NCBI RefSeq assembly: GCF_001676705.1
Contig: NZ_CP016170.1
Location: forward strand, 4,960,001-5,024,000
DNA: 64,000 bases
Source of the DNA: Bordetella bronchialis
GTDB lineage: Bacteria > Pseudomonadota > Gammaproteobacteria > Burkholderiales > Burkholderiaceae_B
Reading direction: 5' to 3'
The translations under genes and the position numbers were made by a program. This document shows, piece by piece, positions 42,408-52,202 of this stretch (within the stretch, counting starts at the first letter, position 1; each line of letters starts with the position of its first letter). The notes beneath the pieces were generated by a model. It searched no databases. It saw nothing but the letters and a program-made list of their open reading frames with translations, and was not told where the DNA came from.

Positions 42408-43396
42408 CCACGATATTGCTGACGCATTCCCCGCAAGCCCTGGCCAATTACTACGGCGACCGCGCGCTGCGCGGCCTGCGCGAACTGGGCCAGGTCAAGC
42501 TGAACCCGGGGGAGGATCCGACCACGCCCGAAGCCCTGGTGCGGCTGGCCCAGGGCTGCCAGATCGTGGTCTCCAGCCGTCTGGCGGCCGCGCCCGCGCA
42601 GGTGTTCGACGCCCTGCCCGACCTGGTCGCCTATTGCCGCGTGGCCGTGGACATCCGCAACATCGACGTGGACGCCGCCAGCCGCAACGGCGTGCTGGTG
42701 ACGCGCGCCACGCCGGGCTTCGATGCCTCGGTCTCCGAATGGATCGTCGGGGCGATGATCGATGCCAGCCGCCACATCAGCCGCGCGGCCCACGCCTACT
42801 GGAAGGGAGAACCGGCGCCCGTGGCCATGGGCCGCGAACTGCGCGGCGCCACCGTGGGCATCATCGGCCATGGCCACATCGGCAGCTACCTGGCCCGCGT
42901 CACGCAAGCGCTGGGCATGCGCGTGCTGGTGCAGGATCCCCAGCCGCAGAGCCTGCCCGGCGGCATGCGGCAGGTGGACCTGGATACCCTGTTGGCCGAA
43001 TCCGACTACGTCGTCTGCCTGGCGCCCGCCCTGCCGGAAACGGCGGGACTGATGGGACGCGATGCCTATGCGCGCATGAAGCGCGATGCGATCTTCATCA
43101 ATGCGTCCCGCGGCGAACTGGTGGACGAGGAAGCGCTGCGCGATGCGCTGGACAGCGGCGCCATCGCCGGCTGCGCGCTGGACGTCGGGCGCGCGCAGGA
43201 CCAGATGCCCTCGCCCTGGCTGGCGGCCCACCCGCGCGTCATCGCCACCCCGCATATCGGCGGGCTGACGCCCCAGGCCGCCGAACACCAGGCCATGGAT
43301 ACCGTGGAGCAGGTGCGCGCCATCGTGACGGGCGCCACCCCGCCGCATGCCGTCAACCTGGCGCGGGCCTCGCGACTGAAACGGCTACAGCGTTGA
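42404..43396 (+). CDS. D-2-hydroxyacid dehydrogenase family oxidoreductase
   Basis: A 330-residue NAD(P)-dependent enzyme. Rossmann motif GHGHIG at 155-160; catalytic-type Arg236 in NASRGELVDEEAL and His284 in PHIGGLTPQA. The usual Glu of the ALDVFxxEP segment is not obvious (ALDVGRAQDQMP), so the catalytic pair may be altered. Likely acts on the hydroxy acid or keto acid brought in by the TRAP system. AAGGAAG stands 8 nt before the ATG, which overlaps the LacI stop. Confidence 0.92.
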   Translation: MTTILLTHSPQALANYYGDRALRGLRELGQVKLNPGEDPTTPEALVRLAQGCQIVVSSRLAAAPAQVFDALPDLVAYCRVAVDIRNIDVDAASRNGVLVTRATPGFDASVSEWIVGAMIDASRHISRAAHAYWKGEPAPVAMGRELRGATVGIIGHGHIGSYLARVTQALGMRVLVQDPQPQSLPGGMRQVDLDTLLAESDYVVCLAPALPETAGLMGRDAYARMKRDAIFINASRGELVDEEALRDALDSGAIAGCALDVGRAQDQMPSPWLAAHPRVIATPHIGGLTPQAAEHQAMDTVEQVRAIVTGATPPHAVNLARASRLKRLQR

Positions 43397-43443
43397 TTTC
43401 CGGCGCCGGAGGCCGTTGCCTTGGCCGCCGTGGCGCCGGGCGG

Positions 43444-43503
43444 CGTCGAGTCGGGCGCCGCCGAGTCGGGCGCCGCCGCGCCGGGCGCCGCCGCGCCGGG
43501 GCC
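43444..43503. repeat. 15-bp tandem repeat (about 4 units), intergenic
   Basis: Unit CGCCGCGCCGGGCGC with variants such as CGCCGAGTCGGGCGC, in the gap before the amidohydrolase gene. Confidence 0.8.
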
Positions 43504-43535
43504 TTCGTGCCAGTACACACACCAGGAAAGCGCAT

Positions 43536-44366
43536 ATGAAAACACCCAGCCTGAAAGCGCCGGCCGGCGCCTGCGATTGCCACATCCACGTCTACGAGCT
43601 GCAGCGGTATCCGCTCGCGCCCACCGCCACCTTCGGCCCGCCGCAGGCCTCCTGGGACGACTACCTGCGGGTGCGCCAGGCCCTGGGCCTGGAACGGGCG
43701 GTCATCGTGCAGGCCACGGGCTACGGCTTCGACAACCGCTGCGCGCTGGAAGCGCTGGAACGGGCGCGGGGCTCCGCCCGCATGATCGCCACCCTGGCCG
43801 CCGACACGCCGCTATCGCGGCTGCGCGAATTGCACGAGGCCGGCGTGCGCGGCGTGCGCTTCATGATGATCCCGAACAGCGGCGGCGTGATGGGCTGGGA
43901 CGACCTGGCGCCCATGGCGGCGCGCATCGCGGAGCTCGGCTGGGTCATCAATCTGCAGCTGGATGGCCGCGAGTTGCCGGCCTGCGAGGACCGCCTGGCC
44001 GACCTGCCCTGCCAGCTCAGCATCGATCACAACGGCAAATACCTGACGCCGGTCGCGCCTTCCGATGCCAGTTTCCAGAGCCTGCTGCGCCTGCTCGATC
44101 GCGGGCATGTGTGGGTCAAGCTGTCGGCGCCGTACGAGACATCGCGCTCGGGGCCGCCGCATTACGACGACGTCGGCGCGCTGGCGGGCGCCCTGGCGGC
44201 GGCCAATCCGGACCGCTGCCTGTGGGCCAGCAACTACCCGCATCCGGGCCGCACGGACGCGCCGGACAATGCGGATATGCTGGACCTGCTGGCACGCTGG
44301 GCGCCGGACGCGGCCGTGCGGAAGAAGATCCTGGTGGACAATCCCGCCCGCCTGTACGGCTTCTAG
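43536..44366 (+). CDS. Amidohydrolase, LigI/PDC-lactonase-like (COG3618)
   Basis: A 276-residue TIM-barrel metal-dependent hydrolase. It has the N-terminal HxH motif in CDCHIHVYELQRYPL, SIDHNGKYLTP, VWVKLSAPYE, and LWASNYPHPGRTD, where many relatives have a catalytic Asp (TDWPH-type) and this one has Asn. Relatives open lactones such as 2-pyrone-4,6-dicarboxylate. With the TRAP importer and dehydrogenase it suggests catabolism of a lactonised or hydroxylated organic acid. AGGAAAG precedes the ATG. Confidence 0.88.
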   Translation: MKTPSLKAPAGACDCHIHVYELQRYPLAPTATFGPPQASWDDYLRVRQALGLERAVIVQATGYGFDNRCALEALERARGSARMIATLAADTPLSRLRELHEAGVRGVRFMMIPNSGGVMGWDDLAPMAARIAELGWVINLQLDGRELPACEDRLADLPCQLSIDHNGKYLTPVAPSDASFQSLLRLLDRGHVWVKLSAPYETSRSGPPHYDDVGALAGALAAANPDRCLWASNYPHPGRTDAPDNADMLDLLARWAPDAAVRKKILVDNPARLYGF

Positions 44367-44596
44367 TTGGACCGCGGCACCGCCCCGCCTTCGCGCAAGG
44401 GATCCAGCAATGGCTTCAGCCCGTTGTGGTCCAGTTCATGCATCAGCGCCAGCAGCCGGCCCAGGTGCCCGGGCGGAAAGCCTGCACGCGCGAACCAGGT
44501 CAGGTAATGGCCCGGAAGGTCCGCCAGCAGACGGCCCTTGTATTTGCCGTATGGCATGGTCCAGGTGACGAGCAGCTTGAGATCTTCGGGGTTCAT
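44363..44596 (-). CDS. DUF3820 family small protein
   Basis: A 77-residue protein with the core TMPYGKYKGRLLADLPGHYL then TWFARAGFPPGHLGRLLALM, matching DUF3820 (once called a putative quorum-sensing-regulated virulence factor family). No known activity. Its stop overlaps the stop of the convergent amidohydrolase. It is the last gene of the minus-strand peptide-transport cluster. Confidence 0.85.
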   Translation of the reverse strand: MNPEDLKLLVTWTMPYGKYKGRLLADLPGHYLTWFARAGFPPGHLGRLLALMHELDHNGLKPLLDPLREGGAVPRSN

Positions 44597-44717
44597 GGCG
44601 GGGGCTGCAAGCGCAGCGCCGGATCGGGGCGAGAGGAACGGCGCCCGATTTTAGGCCAGGCCTGGCCAGGCCGGGCCGGGCCGGCCCGACGTGCTGCGAG
44701 CCCCAGCTCCCGCGCAA

Positions 44718-46283
44718 TCAGTCCAGCACCGGCGCCGGACAGCGCCCGCGCGCCTGTTCGAAGGCATGCGCCAAGCCCAGCAGGCGCGCCTCGTCATAGG
44801 GGGCGCCCATGAAAGACACCCCCATGGGCACACCGGCGCGCGCCATGCCCGCCGGCACGCTGATTTCCGGCAGGCCGGCGGCGCTGGCGACGTACAGCCC
44901 GGCGTAGGCGTTCCCGGGGTACGGCACATAGGTGGGATCCTCGCGATCGTAGCGGGGCGATGCGGGGCAGGAAAGCGTGGGGAATATCGCGGCCGCCAGG
45001 TCCAGCCGGCGCATGCCGTGCACGACGGCGGCGCGATAAGCCGCCAGCGCGGCCTGGGCCTGGTTACGTTGCGCGGCGGTCCGCCGGGCGGCCTGCTCCA
45101 GCGCGCGCTGCATGCCGGCAAGGGTGCGGGGGTTGACGGCGCGACCGGGATGCGCGGCCGACCAGGTTTGGGCGGCGGCGAGCAACCGCGCCATATCGCG
45201 CGGGCCGCCGCCAATGCCCGCGGCCAGGAAGGCATCGAGCTGAGCCGGCCACTCCGCCTCCGCCAGGGGCGAGAGCAGGCCGGGGTAGAGCGTCCGTGTG
45301 TATGAAGGTTCGCCGTCGCCGGACGCGGCCGTATCGGCATGGGCGCCGCCGCCGGACGCCGCCACCAGCCCGTCCTGCAAAGGCGGCTCGGGCAGCTTGA
45401 ACGGCACCAGGACCGCCCCCAGCCCGCGCAGGATCACCTGCGCCGCTTGCATCGCCGCGCGCACTTCCTCGTCCTGCCCGGGATAATCCACCACCACACC
45501 GATACGCGCCCCGCGCGCGGCGTCCTCCCGCAAGCCGTCCAGGTACTCGTCGCGCTCCGCGCCCGGCATCGCGCTGGACATGGCGCGCAAGAGCAGCGCC
45601 ACGTCGCGCACGCAGCGGGCCATCGGCCCCACGGTGTCGAAGGACAAGGCCAGGGGCAGGACGCCTTCCACGGGCAACAGGCCGTGGGTGGGCCGCAAGC
45701 CGGCCAGGCCGGTCACGCAGGCTGGCGCCCGCACGGACCCGAAGCTGTCCGTCCCCAGCGCGGCGGGCGCGAAGCCCGCCGCCACGGCCGCCGCGCTGCC
45801 GCTGCTCGACCCCGCCGCGTTGCGCGCGCGGTTGTAGGGGTTCAGCGTCAGGCCGCCCAGCGAGCTATAGCCGTAGCGGCCGTTGGAACACGCCAGCTCG
45901 GACATATTGGCCTTGCCCAGCACGATGGCGCCCGCATCGCGCAGCCGCCGCACCACTTGCGCGTCGCGCGCCGGCCTATGGTCACGCAATGCCGCGCAGG
46001 CCGCCGCGGTGGGCAGGCCCAGCACATCGATGTTGTCCTTCACGACGATGGGAATGCCATGCAGCGGGCCGCGCACCAGGCCGGCGGCGCGCTCGCGGTC
46101 CAGGCGCCGCGCCTGCTCGGGGGCGTCGGGGTGCAGCGCCGTCATGGCGTGTATGCCGGGGCCTCGCGCGTCGTGCGCGGCGATGCGGGCCAGGAAGGCA
46201 TGGACCAGGCTGGCCGACGTCAGCGCGCCGGCCTCCAGGGCCGCGCGCAGCTGGGAAAGATCCAGTCCCGTGGGGTCTTGCAC
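44718..46283 (-). CDS. Amidase-signature family amidase (GTG start)
   Basis: A 521-residue amidase. The catalytic Lys sits in GIPIVVKDNIDVLG. The Gly/Ser-rich signature is GSSSGSAAAVAAGFAP with the cis-Ser, then GTDSFGSVRAPACV, where most members read GTDTGGS; the nucleophile Ser is retained but the neighbouring Gly is Phe. An insertion of ~25 Ala/Gly-rich residues lies mid-protein. The gene starts with GTG, with AGGGGA 5 nt upstream. It follows the Dpp transporter genes, so hydrolysis of an imported amide or peptide is inferred. Confidence 0.9.
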   Translation of the reverse strand: MQDPTGLDLSQLRAALEAGALTSASLVHAFLARIAAHDARGPGIHAMTALHPDAPEQARRLDRERAAGLVRGPLHGIPIVVKDNIDVLGLPTAAACAALRDHRPARDAQVVRRLRDAGAIVLGKANMSELACSNGRYGYSSLGGLTLNPYNRARNAAGSSSGSAAAVAAGFAPAALGTDSFGSVRAPACVTGLAGLRPTHGLLPVEGVLPLALSFDTVGPMARCVRDVALLLRAMSSAMPGAERDEYLDGLREDAARGARIGVVVDYPGQDEEVRAAMQAAQVILRGLGAVLVPFKLPEPPLQDGLVAASGGGAHADTAASGDGEPSYTRTLYPGLLSPLAEAEWPAQLDAFLAAGIGGGPRDMARLLAAAQTWSAAHPGRAVNPRTLAGMQRALEQAARRTAAQRNQAQAALAAYRAAVVHGMRRLDLAAAIFPTLSCPASPRYDREDPTYVPYPGNAYAGLYVASAAGLPEISVPAGMARAGVPMGVSFMGAPYDEARLLGLAHAFEQARGRCPAPVLD

Positions 46284-46352
46284 CTTGGTCCCCTGTTCAG
46301 GGCGTCCATGGGCACGGACGGGCGTGTATCGCCCGGCCCGCGCCGCCGGCGC

Positions 46353-47411
46353 TCAACGGAAGTGGCACGCCACCCATTGCGTCGCGCCCGCGGCACCGCC
46401 ATTCGCGGGCCGGGGCGTCAGCGCCGGCCGCTCCTGCTTGCAGATGGGCTGCGCCAGCGGGCAGCGGGTATGAAAACGGCAGCCGCTGGGCGGATTGGCC
46501 GGGCTGGGTGGATCGCCGCGCAGCAATATGCGCTGGCTGCGCACATGCGGATCGGGCACGGGGACCGCCGAAAGCAGGATCTCGGTATAGGGGTGCAGCG
46601 GCCGCGAGAACAAGGTGTCGCGGTCCGCCAGCTCCACGATCTGGCCCAGGTACATCACGGCGACGCGATGGCTGATATGCCGCACCACGGCAAGATCGTG
46701 CGCGACGAACAGATAGGCGATGCCGAATTCCTTCTGCAGGTCCATCAACAGGTTGATGACCTGCGCCTGCACCGACACGTCCAGCGCGGATACCGGTTCG
46801 TCGCAGACGATAAGCTTGGGACGCAGGGCCAGCGCGCGCGCGATGCCCAGCCGCTGCCGCTGGCCGCCGGAGAACTCGTGCGGAAACTTCTTCATCGCTT
46901 CCGGCCGCAGGCCCACCTTGGAAAACAGCCACGCGACCCGCTCGGCGCGCTCGCGCGCCCCATGTCCGTGCTCGCCGGGGAAATTGCGCATGGGCTCGGC
47001 GACGATGGCGCCCGCCGTCATGCGCGGGTTCAGCGACGCATAGGGATCCTGGAAAATGATCTGCATGTCGCGCCGCCGCTCGCGCATGCGCGACATGTCC
47101 AGCCGGGCGATGTCCTCGCCCTCCAGCAGGACGGATCCGGAAGTGGGCTCGATCAGGCGCAGGATGGACTTGCCCGTGGTGGTCTTGCCGCAGCCCGACT
47201 CGCCCACCAGCGATAGCGTTTCGCCGCGCGCCACGTCGAAGGACACGCCATCCACGGCCTGCACGGTGGGCCGCCGGCGGCCCAGCCAGGCCGACGAACC
47301 AGGATAGTGCTTGACCAGCTCGCGCACCTGCAGCAAGGGCGTGGCGGCGGCCGCATCGGGCGCGGCGGGCGTGGCGGCGCCGCCGCCGGCCTGCATGGGG
47401 ATCGCATTCAT
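46353..47411 (-). CDS. Peptide ABC transporter ATP-binding protein (DppF/OppF type)
   Basis: A 352-residue ATPase. Walker [14 protein letters not shown], signature [14 protein letters not shown], Walker [13 protein letters not shown], switch His in FVAHDLAVV. The C-terminal cysteine-rich oligopeptide-transporter extension ([18 protein letters not shown]) may bind an Fe-S cluster. The ATG at 47411 lies 4 bp after the preceding gene's stop, and GGAGGA overlaps that stop. Confidence 0.95.
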   Translation of the reverse strand: MNAIPMQAGGGAATPAAPDAAAATPLLQVRELVKHYPGSSAWLGRRRPTVQAVDGVSFDVARGETLSLVGESGCGKTTTGKSILRLIEPTSGSVLLEGEDIARLDMSRMRERRRDMQIIFQDPYASLNPRMTAGAIVAEPMRNFPGEHGHGARERAERVAWLFSKVGLRPEAMKKFPHEFSGGQRQRLGIARALALRPKLIVCDEPVSALDVSVQAQVINLLMDLQKEFGIAYLFVAHDLAVVRHISHRVAVMYLGQIVELADRDTLFSRPLHPYTEILLSAVPVPDPHVRSQRILLRGDPPSPANPPSGCRFHTRCPLAQPICKQERPALTPRPANGGAAGATQWVACHFR

Positions 47412-47415
47412 ACCG

Positions 47416-48507
<1,092 letters not shown>

Positions 48508-48521
48508 ATCGCACCGTCCCC

Positions 48522-49511
48522 TTACAGTTGGTTGGCCAGGCGCGGGTCCAGCGCATCGCGCAGCCCGTCGCCCATCATGTTGATGGACAGGACCGTCAAC
48601 GCCAGCAGCGTGCCGGGATACAGGATGATGGTAAAGGCCACCGCCACGAAGTTACGTCCCTCGGCCATCATGTTGCCCCAGCTGGGCACCTGGGCCGGCA
48701 CGCCCACGCCCAGGAAGGACAGCACGGCCTCGGTCAGCACCGCGGTGGCGGCGATGAAGGTGGCCTGCACGATGAGCGGCGTCACGATATTGGGCAGGAC
48801 GTGCCGCACCAGGATCACCGGCAGGCGCGTGCCGATGGCATGGGCGGCCTCCACGAACAATTGTTCGCGCAGGGTCAGCGCCAGCGAACGCACCAGGCGC
48901 ACGACGCGCGGCACCTGGGGGATGGTAATGGCCAGGATGACCGTGGACAGGCTGGCGCGTATCACCGCCATCAGGGCGATGGCCAGCAGGATGTCGGGAA
49001 TGGCCATCATGCCGTCCATCACGCGCATGATGATGGAATCGGCCCAGCGCACGAAGCCGGCCATCAGGCCCAGCGCCACGCCCAGCACGGTGGCCAGCGC
49101 CGCCACGGAGATCGCCACGATAAGCGATACGCGGCCGCCCCATACGGCGCGGCTGAACACGTCGCGGCCCAGCGCGTCCGTGCCGAAGTAATGCTCGGCC
49201 GACGGCGGCTTCAGGCGCTGCAGCGGGTTGATCGCGGTGGGATTGTGGGTGGCGATCCAGGGCGCCGCCAGCGACACCGCGGCGATGACGAGCAGCAGCG
49301 CGATGCCCAGGATCAGGGTCGGGTGCTTGCGCAGCCAGCGCCAGCGCAGCGAAGGCGGCGGCTCGATGGCGGCCGCCAGGGCCGCATCGGCGCCGGCCAT
49401 CGCGGCATCCGCTCCAAGCAGCACCGCGGTGGCCGGCACGCCGGTCGCGCCCGACGTGGCGGTGTCGCGCGAGTGCGCCGACCCCGCCGCGGAAGATGTG
49501 GTCTCGGTCAT
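48522..49511 (-). CDS. Peptide ABC transporter permease (DppC type)
   Basis: A 329-residue membrane protein: an N-terminal ~60-residue Ala-rich cytoplasmic region, one helix, then the typical five-helix permease with the EAA-like loop ([20 protein letters not shown]) and [15 protein letters not shown] just after the first helix. GGGGGAAA precedes the ATG. It works with the DppB-like protein as the membrane channel. Confidence 0.94.
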   Translation of the reverse strand: MTETTSSAAGSAHSRDTATSGATGVPATAVLLGADAAMAGADAALAAAIEPPPSLRWRWLRKHPTLILGIALLLVIAAVSLAAPWIATHNPTAINPLQRLKPPSAEHYFGTDALGRDVFSRAVWGGRVSLIVAISVAALATVLGVALGLMAGFVRWADSIIMRVMDGMMAIPDILLAIALMAVIRASLSTVILAITIPQVPRVVRLVRSLALTLREQLFVEAAHAIGTRLPVILVRHVLPNIVTPLIVQATFIAATAVLTEAVLSFLGVGVPAQVPSWGNMMAEGRNFVAVAFTIILYPGTLLALTVLSINMMGDGLRDALDPRLANQL

Positions 49512-49534
49512 GTAATGTTTCCCCCGGGGCCGCG

Positions 49535-50470
49535 TCAATAACGTATGCGTGGATCGAACAGCCGATAGCTCAGGTCGATCAGCAGATTGATCAGCACATA
49601 GACGCCGGCCGACAACAGCAGCACGCTCTGGATGACCGGATAGTCGTGGTGCTGCACCGAATCGATCACCAGCCGCCCGATGCCGGGGATGGCGAACACG
49701 GTTTCCGTCACGACCACGCCGCCGATCAGCAGCGCGATGCCCACGCCCACCGTGGTGGCGATGGGTATCGCGGCATTGCGCAGGGCATGGCCCAGTACCG
49801 GCATCACGCCCAGGCCCTTGGCGCGCGCGGTGCGGATATAGTCCTCGTGCAGCACTTCCAGCACCGTGGCCCGGGTCATGCGGGTAATCAGGGCGATGTA
49901 CACCAGCGCCAGGTTCACGCAAGGCAGGATCAGGTTGCGCAGCCAGGGCCACAGCCCGCTGGACAGCCGCGTGTAGCCCTGCACCGGCAGCCAGTGCAGC
50001 TGCACCGCGAAGCCGTAGATCAGCAGATAGCCCACCAGGAACACGGGCACGGAAAATGCCAGCACGGCGAACACCATGACAATGCGGTCGATCCAGGTAC
50101 CCGCCTTGTAGGCGGCCAGCACGCCCAGCGGGATCGCCACCAGGATGGAAAGCCCCATCGTCAGCAGCGCGATCGACAGCGTCGGCTCCAGGCGCTGCGC
50201 CAGCAGGCTGGATACCGGCACCTGCGTGAAGAGCGACGTTCCCAGGTCGCCCTGGAACAGCCTGCCCGCCCACAGGAAGAACTGCCGCCACAAGGGCTGG
50301 TCCAGGCCCAGCGCCACGTGCAGGCGCTGGATGTCTTCCGCCGTGGCAAGGTCGCCGGCGATCAGCGCCGCCGGGTCGCCCGGCGACAGATGGATAAGAA
50401 GGAAGACGATCACCGCCACCACCGCCATGACAGGCAGGGTGGCGAGGACGCGCCGTATGACATAAGCCAT
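49535..50470 (-). CDS. Peptide ABC transporter permease (DppB type)
   Basis: A 311-residue six-helix permease. HLSPGDPAALIAGDLATAED follows the first helix, and the EAA loop is DYIRTARAKGLGVMPVLGHA. It ends in FDPRIRY, typical of the family. GGAG lies 5 nt before the ATG. It is directly downstream of the binding-protein gene. Confidence 0.95.
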   Translation of the reverse strand: MAYVIRRVLATLPVMAVVAVIVFLLIHLSPGDPAALIAGDLATAEDIQRLHVALGLDQPLWRQFFLWAGRLFQGDLGTSLFTQVPVSSLLAQRLEPTLSIALLTMGLSILVAIPLGVLAAYKAGTWIDRIVMVFAVLAFSVPVFLVGYLLIYGFAVQLHWLPVQGYTRLSSGLWPWLRNLILPCVNLALVYIALITRMTRATVLEVLHEDYIRTARAKGLGVMPVLGHALRNAAIPIATTVGVGIALLIGGVVVTETVFAIPGIGRLVIDSVQHHDYPVIQSVLLLSAGVYVLINLLIDLSYRLFDPRIRY

Positions 50471-50545
50471 GGGAACTCCGGCTTCTGATGCTGTATCGAT
50501 GTCACGCCAGGGGCAGGGCCGCGGCGGGGCGGCGGGGCGGCAGCC

Positions 50546-52123
50546 TTACTTGTCCAACACCCAGACATTGGGCAGGCCCCACAGCAGGTTGCTGTGCTGG
50601 ACCGACTTGCGCACCGCATGCACGCGGTTGTACTGGCCCACCGCGATATAGGGAATGGCCTCGTAGGCGCGCTCCTGGAACTTGTCCAACAATTCCTTGC
50701 GCCTGGCCGGATCGGTGGCGGCGATCCACTGCGTGCGCAGCTCGTCCAGCTGCTTGTCGCAGGGCCAGCCCGGCAGGCTGTTGCCGCAGGCCGCGCCCAG
50801 ATAGGTGTTGTTGATCGGCGAATTCACGCTGTAGTCCGCGGCCGAGGACAGGTAGATGCTCCACCCGCCCTTGTCCACCGGGTTCTTGCTGGCGCGGCGC
50901 GCGGTTTCCGTGGCCCAGTCCATGGATTGGATATCCAGGTTCATGCCCAGGTCCTGCATGGCCTGGATCGCCACCAGCGTGGCGGAGTTCAGGTAGGCCA
51001 CGTCGGTGGGCAGCAGCACGGCGATCTTCCCGCCCTTGTAGCCGGATTCCGCCAGCAGCTTCTTGGCCAGGGCCATGTCCACCTTGCGATAGGGCTCCGC
51101 GCCGGCACTGGTTTCGTTGGGACTGCCGCAGATGAAGTAGGTGGCGCAATAGGCCATGCGCATGTCGGCGGGATAGCCCATGGCGGTCACGAACTTCTCC
51201 TGGTCGATGGCATGGCGCAGCGCCTGGCGCGCCTGCACCTTGTCGAACGGCGGATTCAGGAAGTTCATGATGATGTAGGCCTGCGATTTGCCGGTCACGC
51301 CCACATGGATGGCGCTGTCGGCGCGCAGCGCGTCGATATAGTCGGGCGGCACTTCCTCGATCATGTCGACTTCATTGTTCTTGAGCGCGGCGATGGCGCT
51401 GTTGGAATCCGGCAGGATGGCCCACTCCACGCGATCCACGTGCGAGGTCTTGTTGCCCGCCAGGCCCGAAGGCGGCTCGCTGCGGCCCACGTAGGCGGGA
51501 TTGCGCACGAATACCAGCTTGCTGCCGGGCACCCACTCGTCGCGCTTGAACAGATAGGGCCCGGAGCCCACGACCTCGTTCAGCGGCGAGGTGTCGGGCA
51601 TCCTGGCCAGGCGTTCCGGAATGATGAACGCGGGATAGCTGGCAACCTTGGCCAGGCCGTCCAGCACCGGCCCGAAGGGCTGATCCAGGGTCAGGGTGAA
51701 GGTCTTGTCGTCCACCGCCGCCCATTTGCCGCCGGCCGCCACCATGGCGCGGCCGATGTTGTCGCGCTTTTCCCAGCGCTGCAGCGAGGCCACCACGTCG
51801 GCGGACCTGACCGGATTGCCGTCGCTGAACTTCAGCCCGTCGCGCAAGGTGAAGGTCCAGGATTTGCCGTCGGCCGAGGTCTTGTACTCGGCCACCATCT
51901 GCGGCTGCGGAACGCCCTTGGCATCCGGCGCGAACAGGGTGTCGTACACCATGAACCCGAAGTTGCGGGTGATGTAGGCGGTGGTGAAGAAGGGATCCAG
52001 CACCTTCAGGTCGGCATAGGGCACCAGCCGCAGGGTCTTGCCCTGGGCATGGACGGGCCCGGCGGCCAGGCAGGCGAAGGCCATCGAAAAGGTGGCGAGC
52101 GCGGAAAGTATGCGGCGTTTCAT
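50546..52123 (-). CDS. Peptide/nickel-type ABC substrate-binding protein (family 5)
   Basis: A 525-residue periplasmic protein with a Sec signal peptide (LATFSMAFACLAAGPVHAQ, cleavage after AQ). Family 5 features: LDPFFTTAYITRNFGFMVYD, FTLRDGLKFSDGNPVRSADV and the gap-closing VWVLDK at the end. It would bind peptides or similar ligands for the DppBCDF-like transporter. CGGAG precedes the ATG. Confidence 0.95.
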   Translation of the reverse strand: MKRRILSALATFSMAFACLAAGPVHAQGKTLRLVPYADLKVLDPFFTTAYITRNFGFMVYDTLFAPDAKGVPQPQMVAEYKTSADGKSWTFTLRDGLKFSDGNPVRSADVVASLQRWEKRDNIGRAMVAAGGKWAAVDDKTFTLTLDQPFGPVLDGLAKVASYPAFIIPERLARMPDTSPLNEVVGSGPYLFKRDEWVPGSKLVFVRNPAYVGRSEPPSGLAGNKTSHVDRVEWAILPDSNSAIAALKNNEVDMIEEVPPDYIDALRADSAIHVGVTGKSQAYIIMNFLNPPFDKVQARQALRHAIDQEKFVTAMGYPADMRMAYCATYFICGSPNETSAGAEPYRKVDMALAKKLLAESGYKGGKIAVLLPTDVAYLNSATLVAIQAMQDLGMNLDIQSMDWATETARRASKNPVDKGGWSIYLSSAADYSVNSPINNTYLGAACGNSLPGWPCDKQLDELRTQWIAATDPARRKELLDKFQERAYEAIPYIAVGQYNRVHAVRKSVQHSNLLWGLPNVWVLDK

Positions 52124-52179
52124 GGAACGGCTCCGTGGTCGGAATCGAAGGAACGGGAATGGGCGGATGCGGGCAGGCC

Positions 52180-52202
52180 GGCGGGCGACGGTACCGCCCG
52201 CC
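52180..52202 (-). terminator. Hairpin directly after the M81 gene
   Basis: GGCGGGC/GCCCGCC 7-bp stem with a 9-nt loop begins right at the stop of the M81 gene. No T tract, so partial termination or mRNA processing between the M81 and binding-protein genes is possible. Confidence 0.45.
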
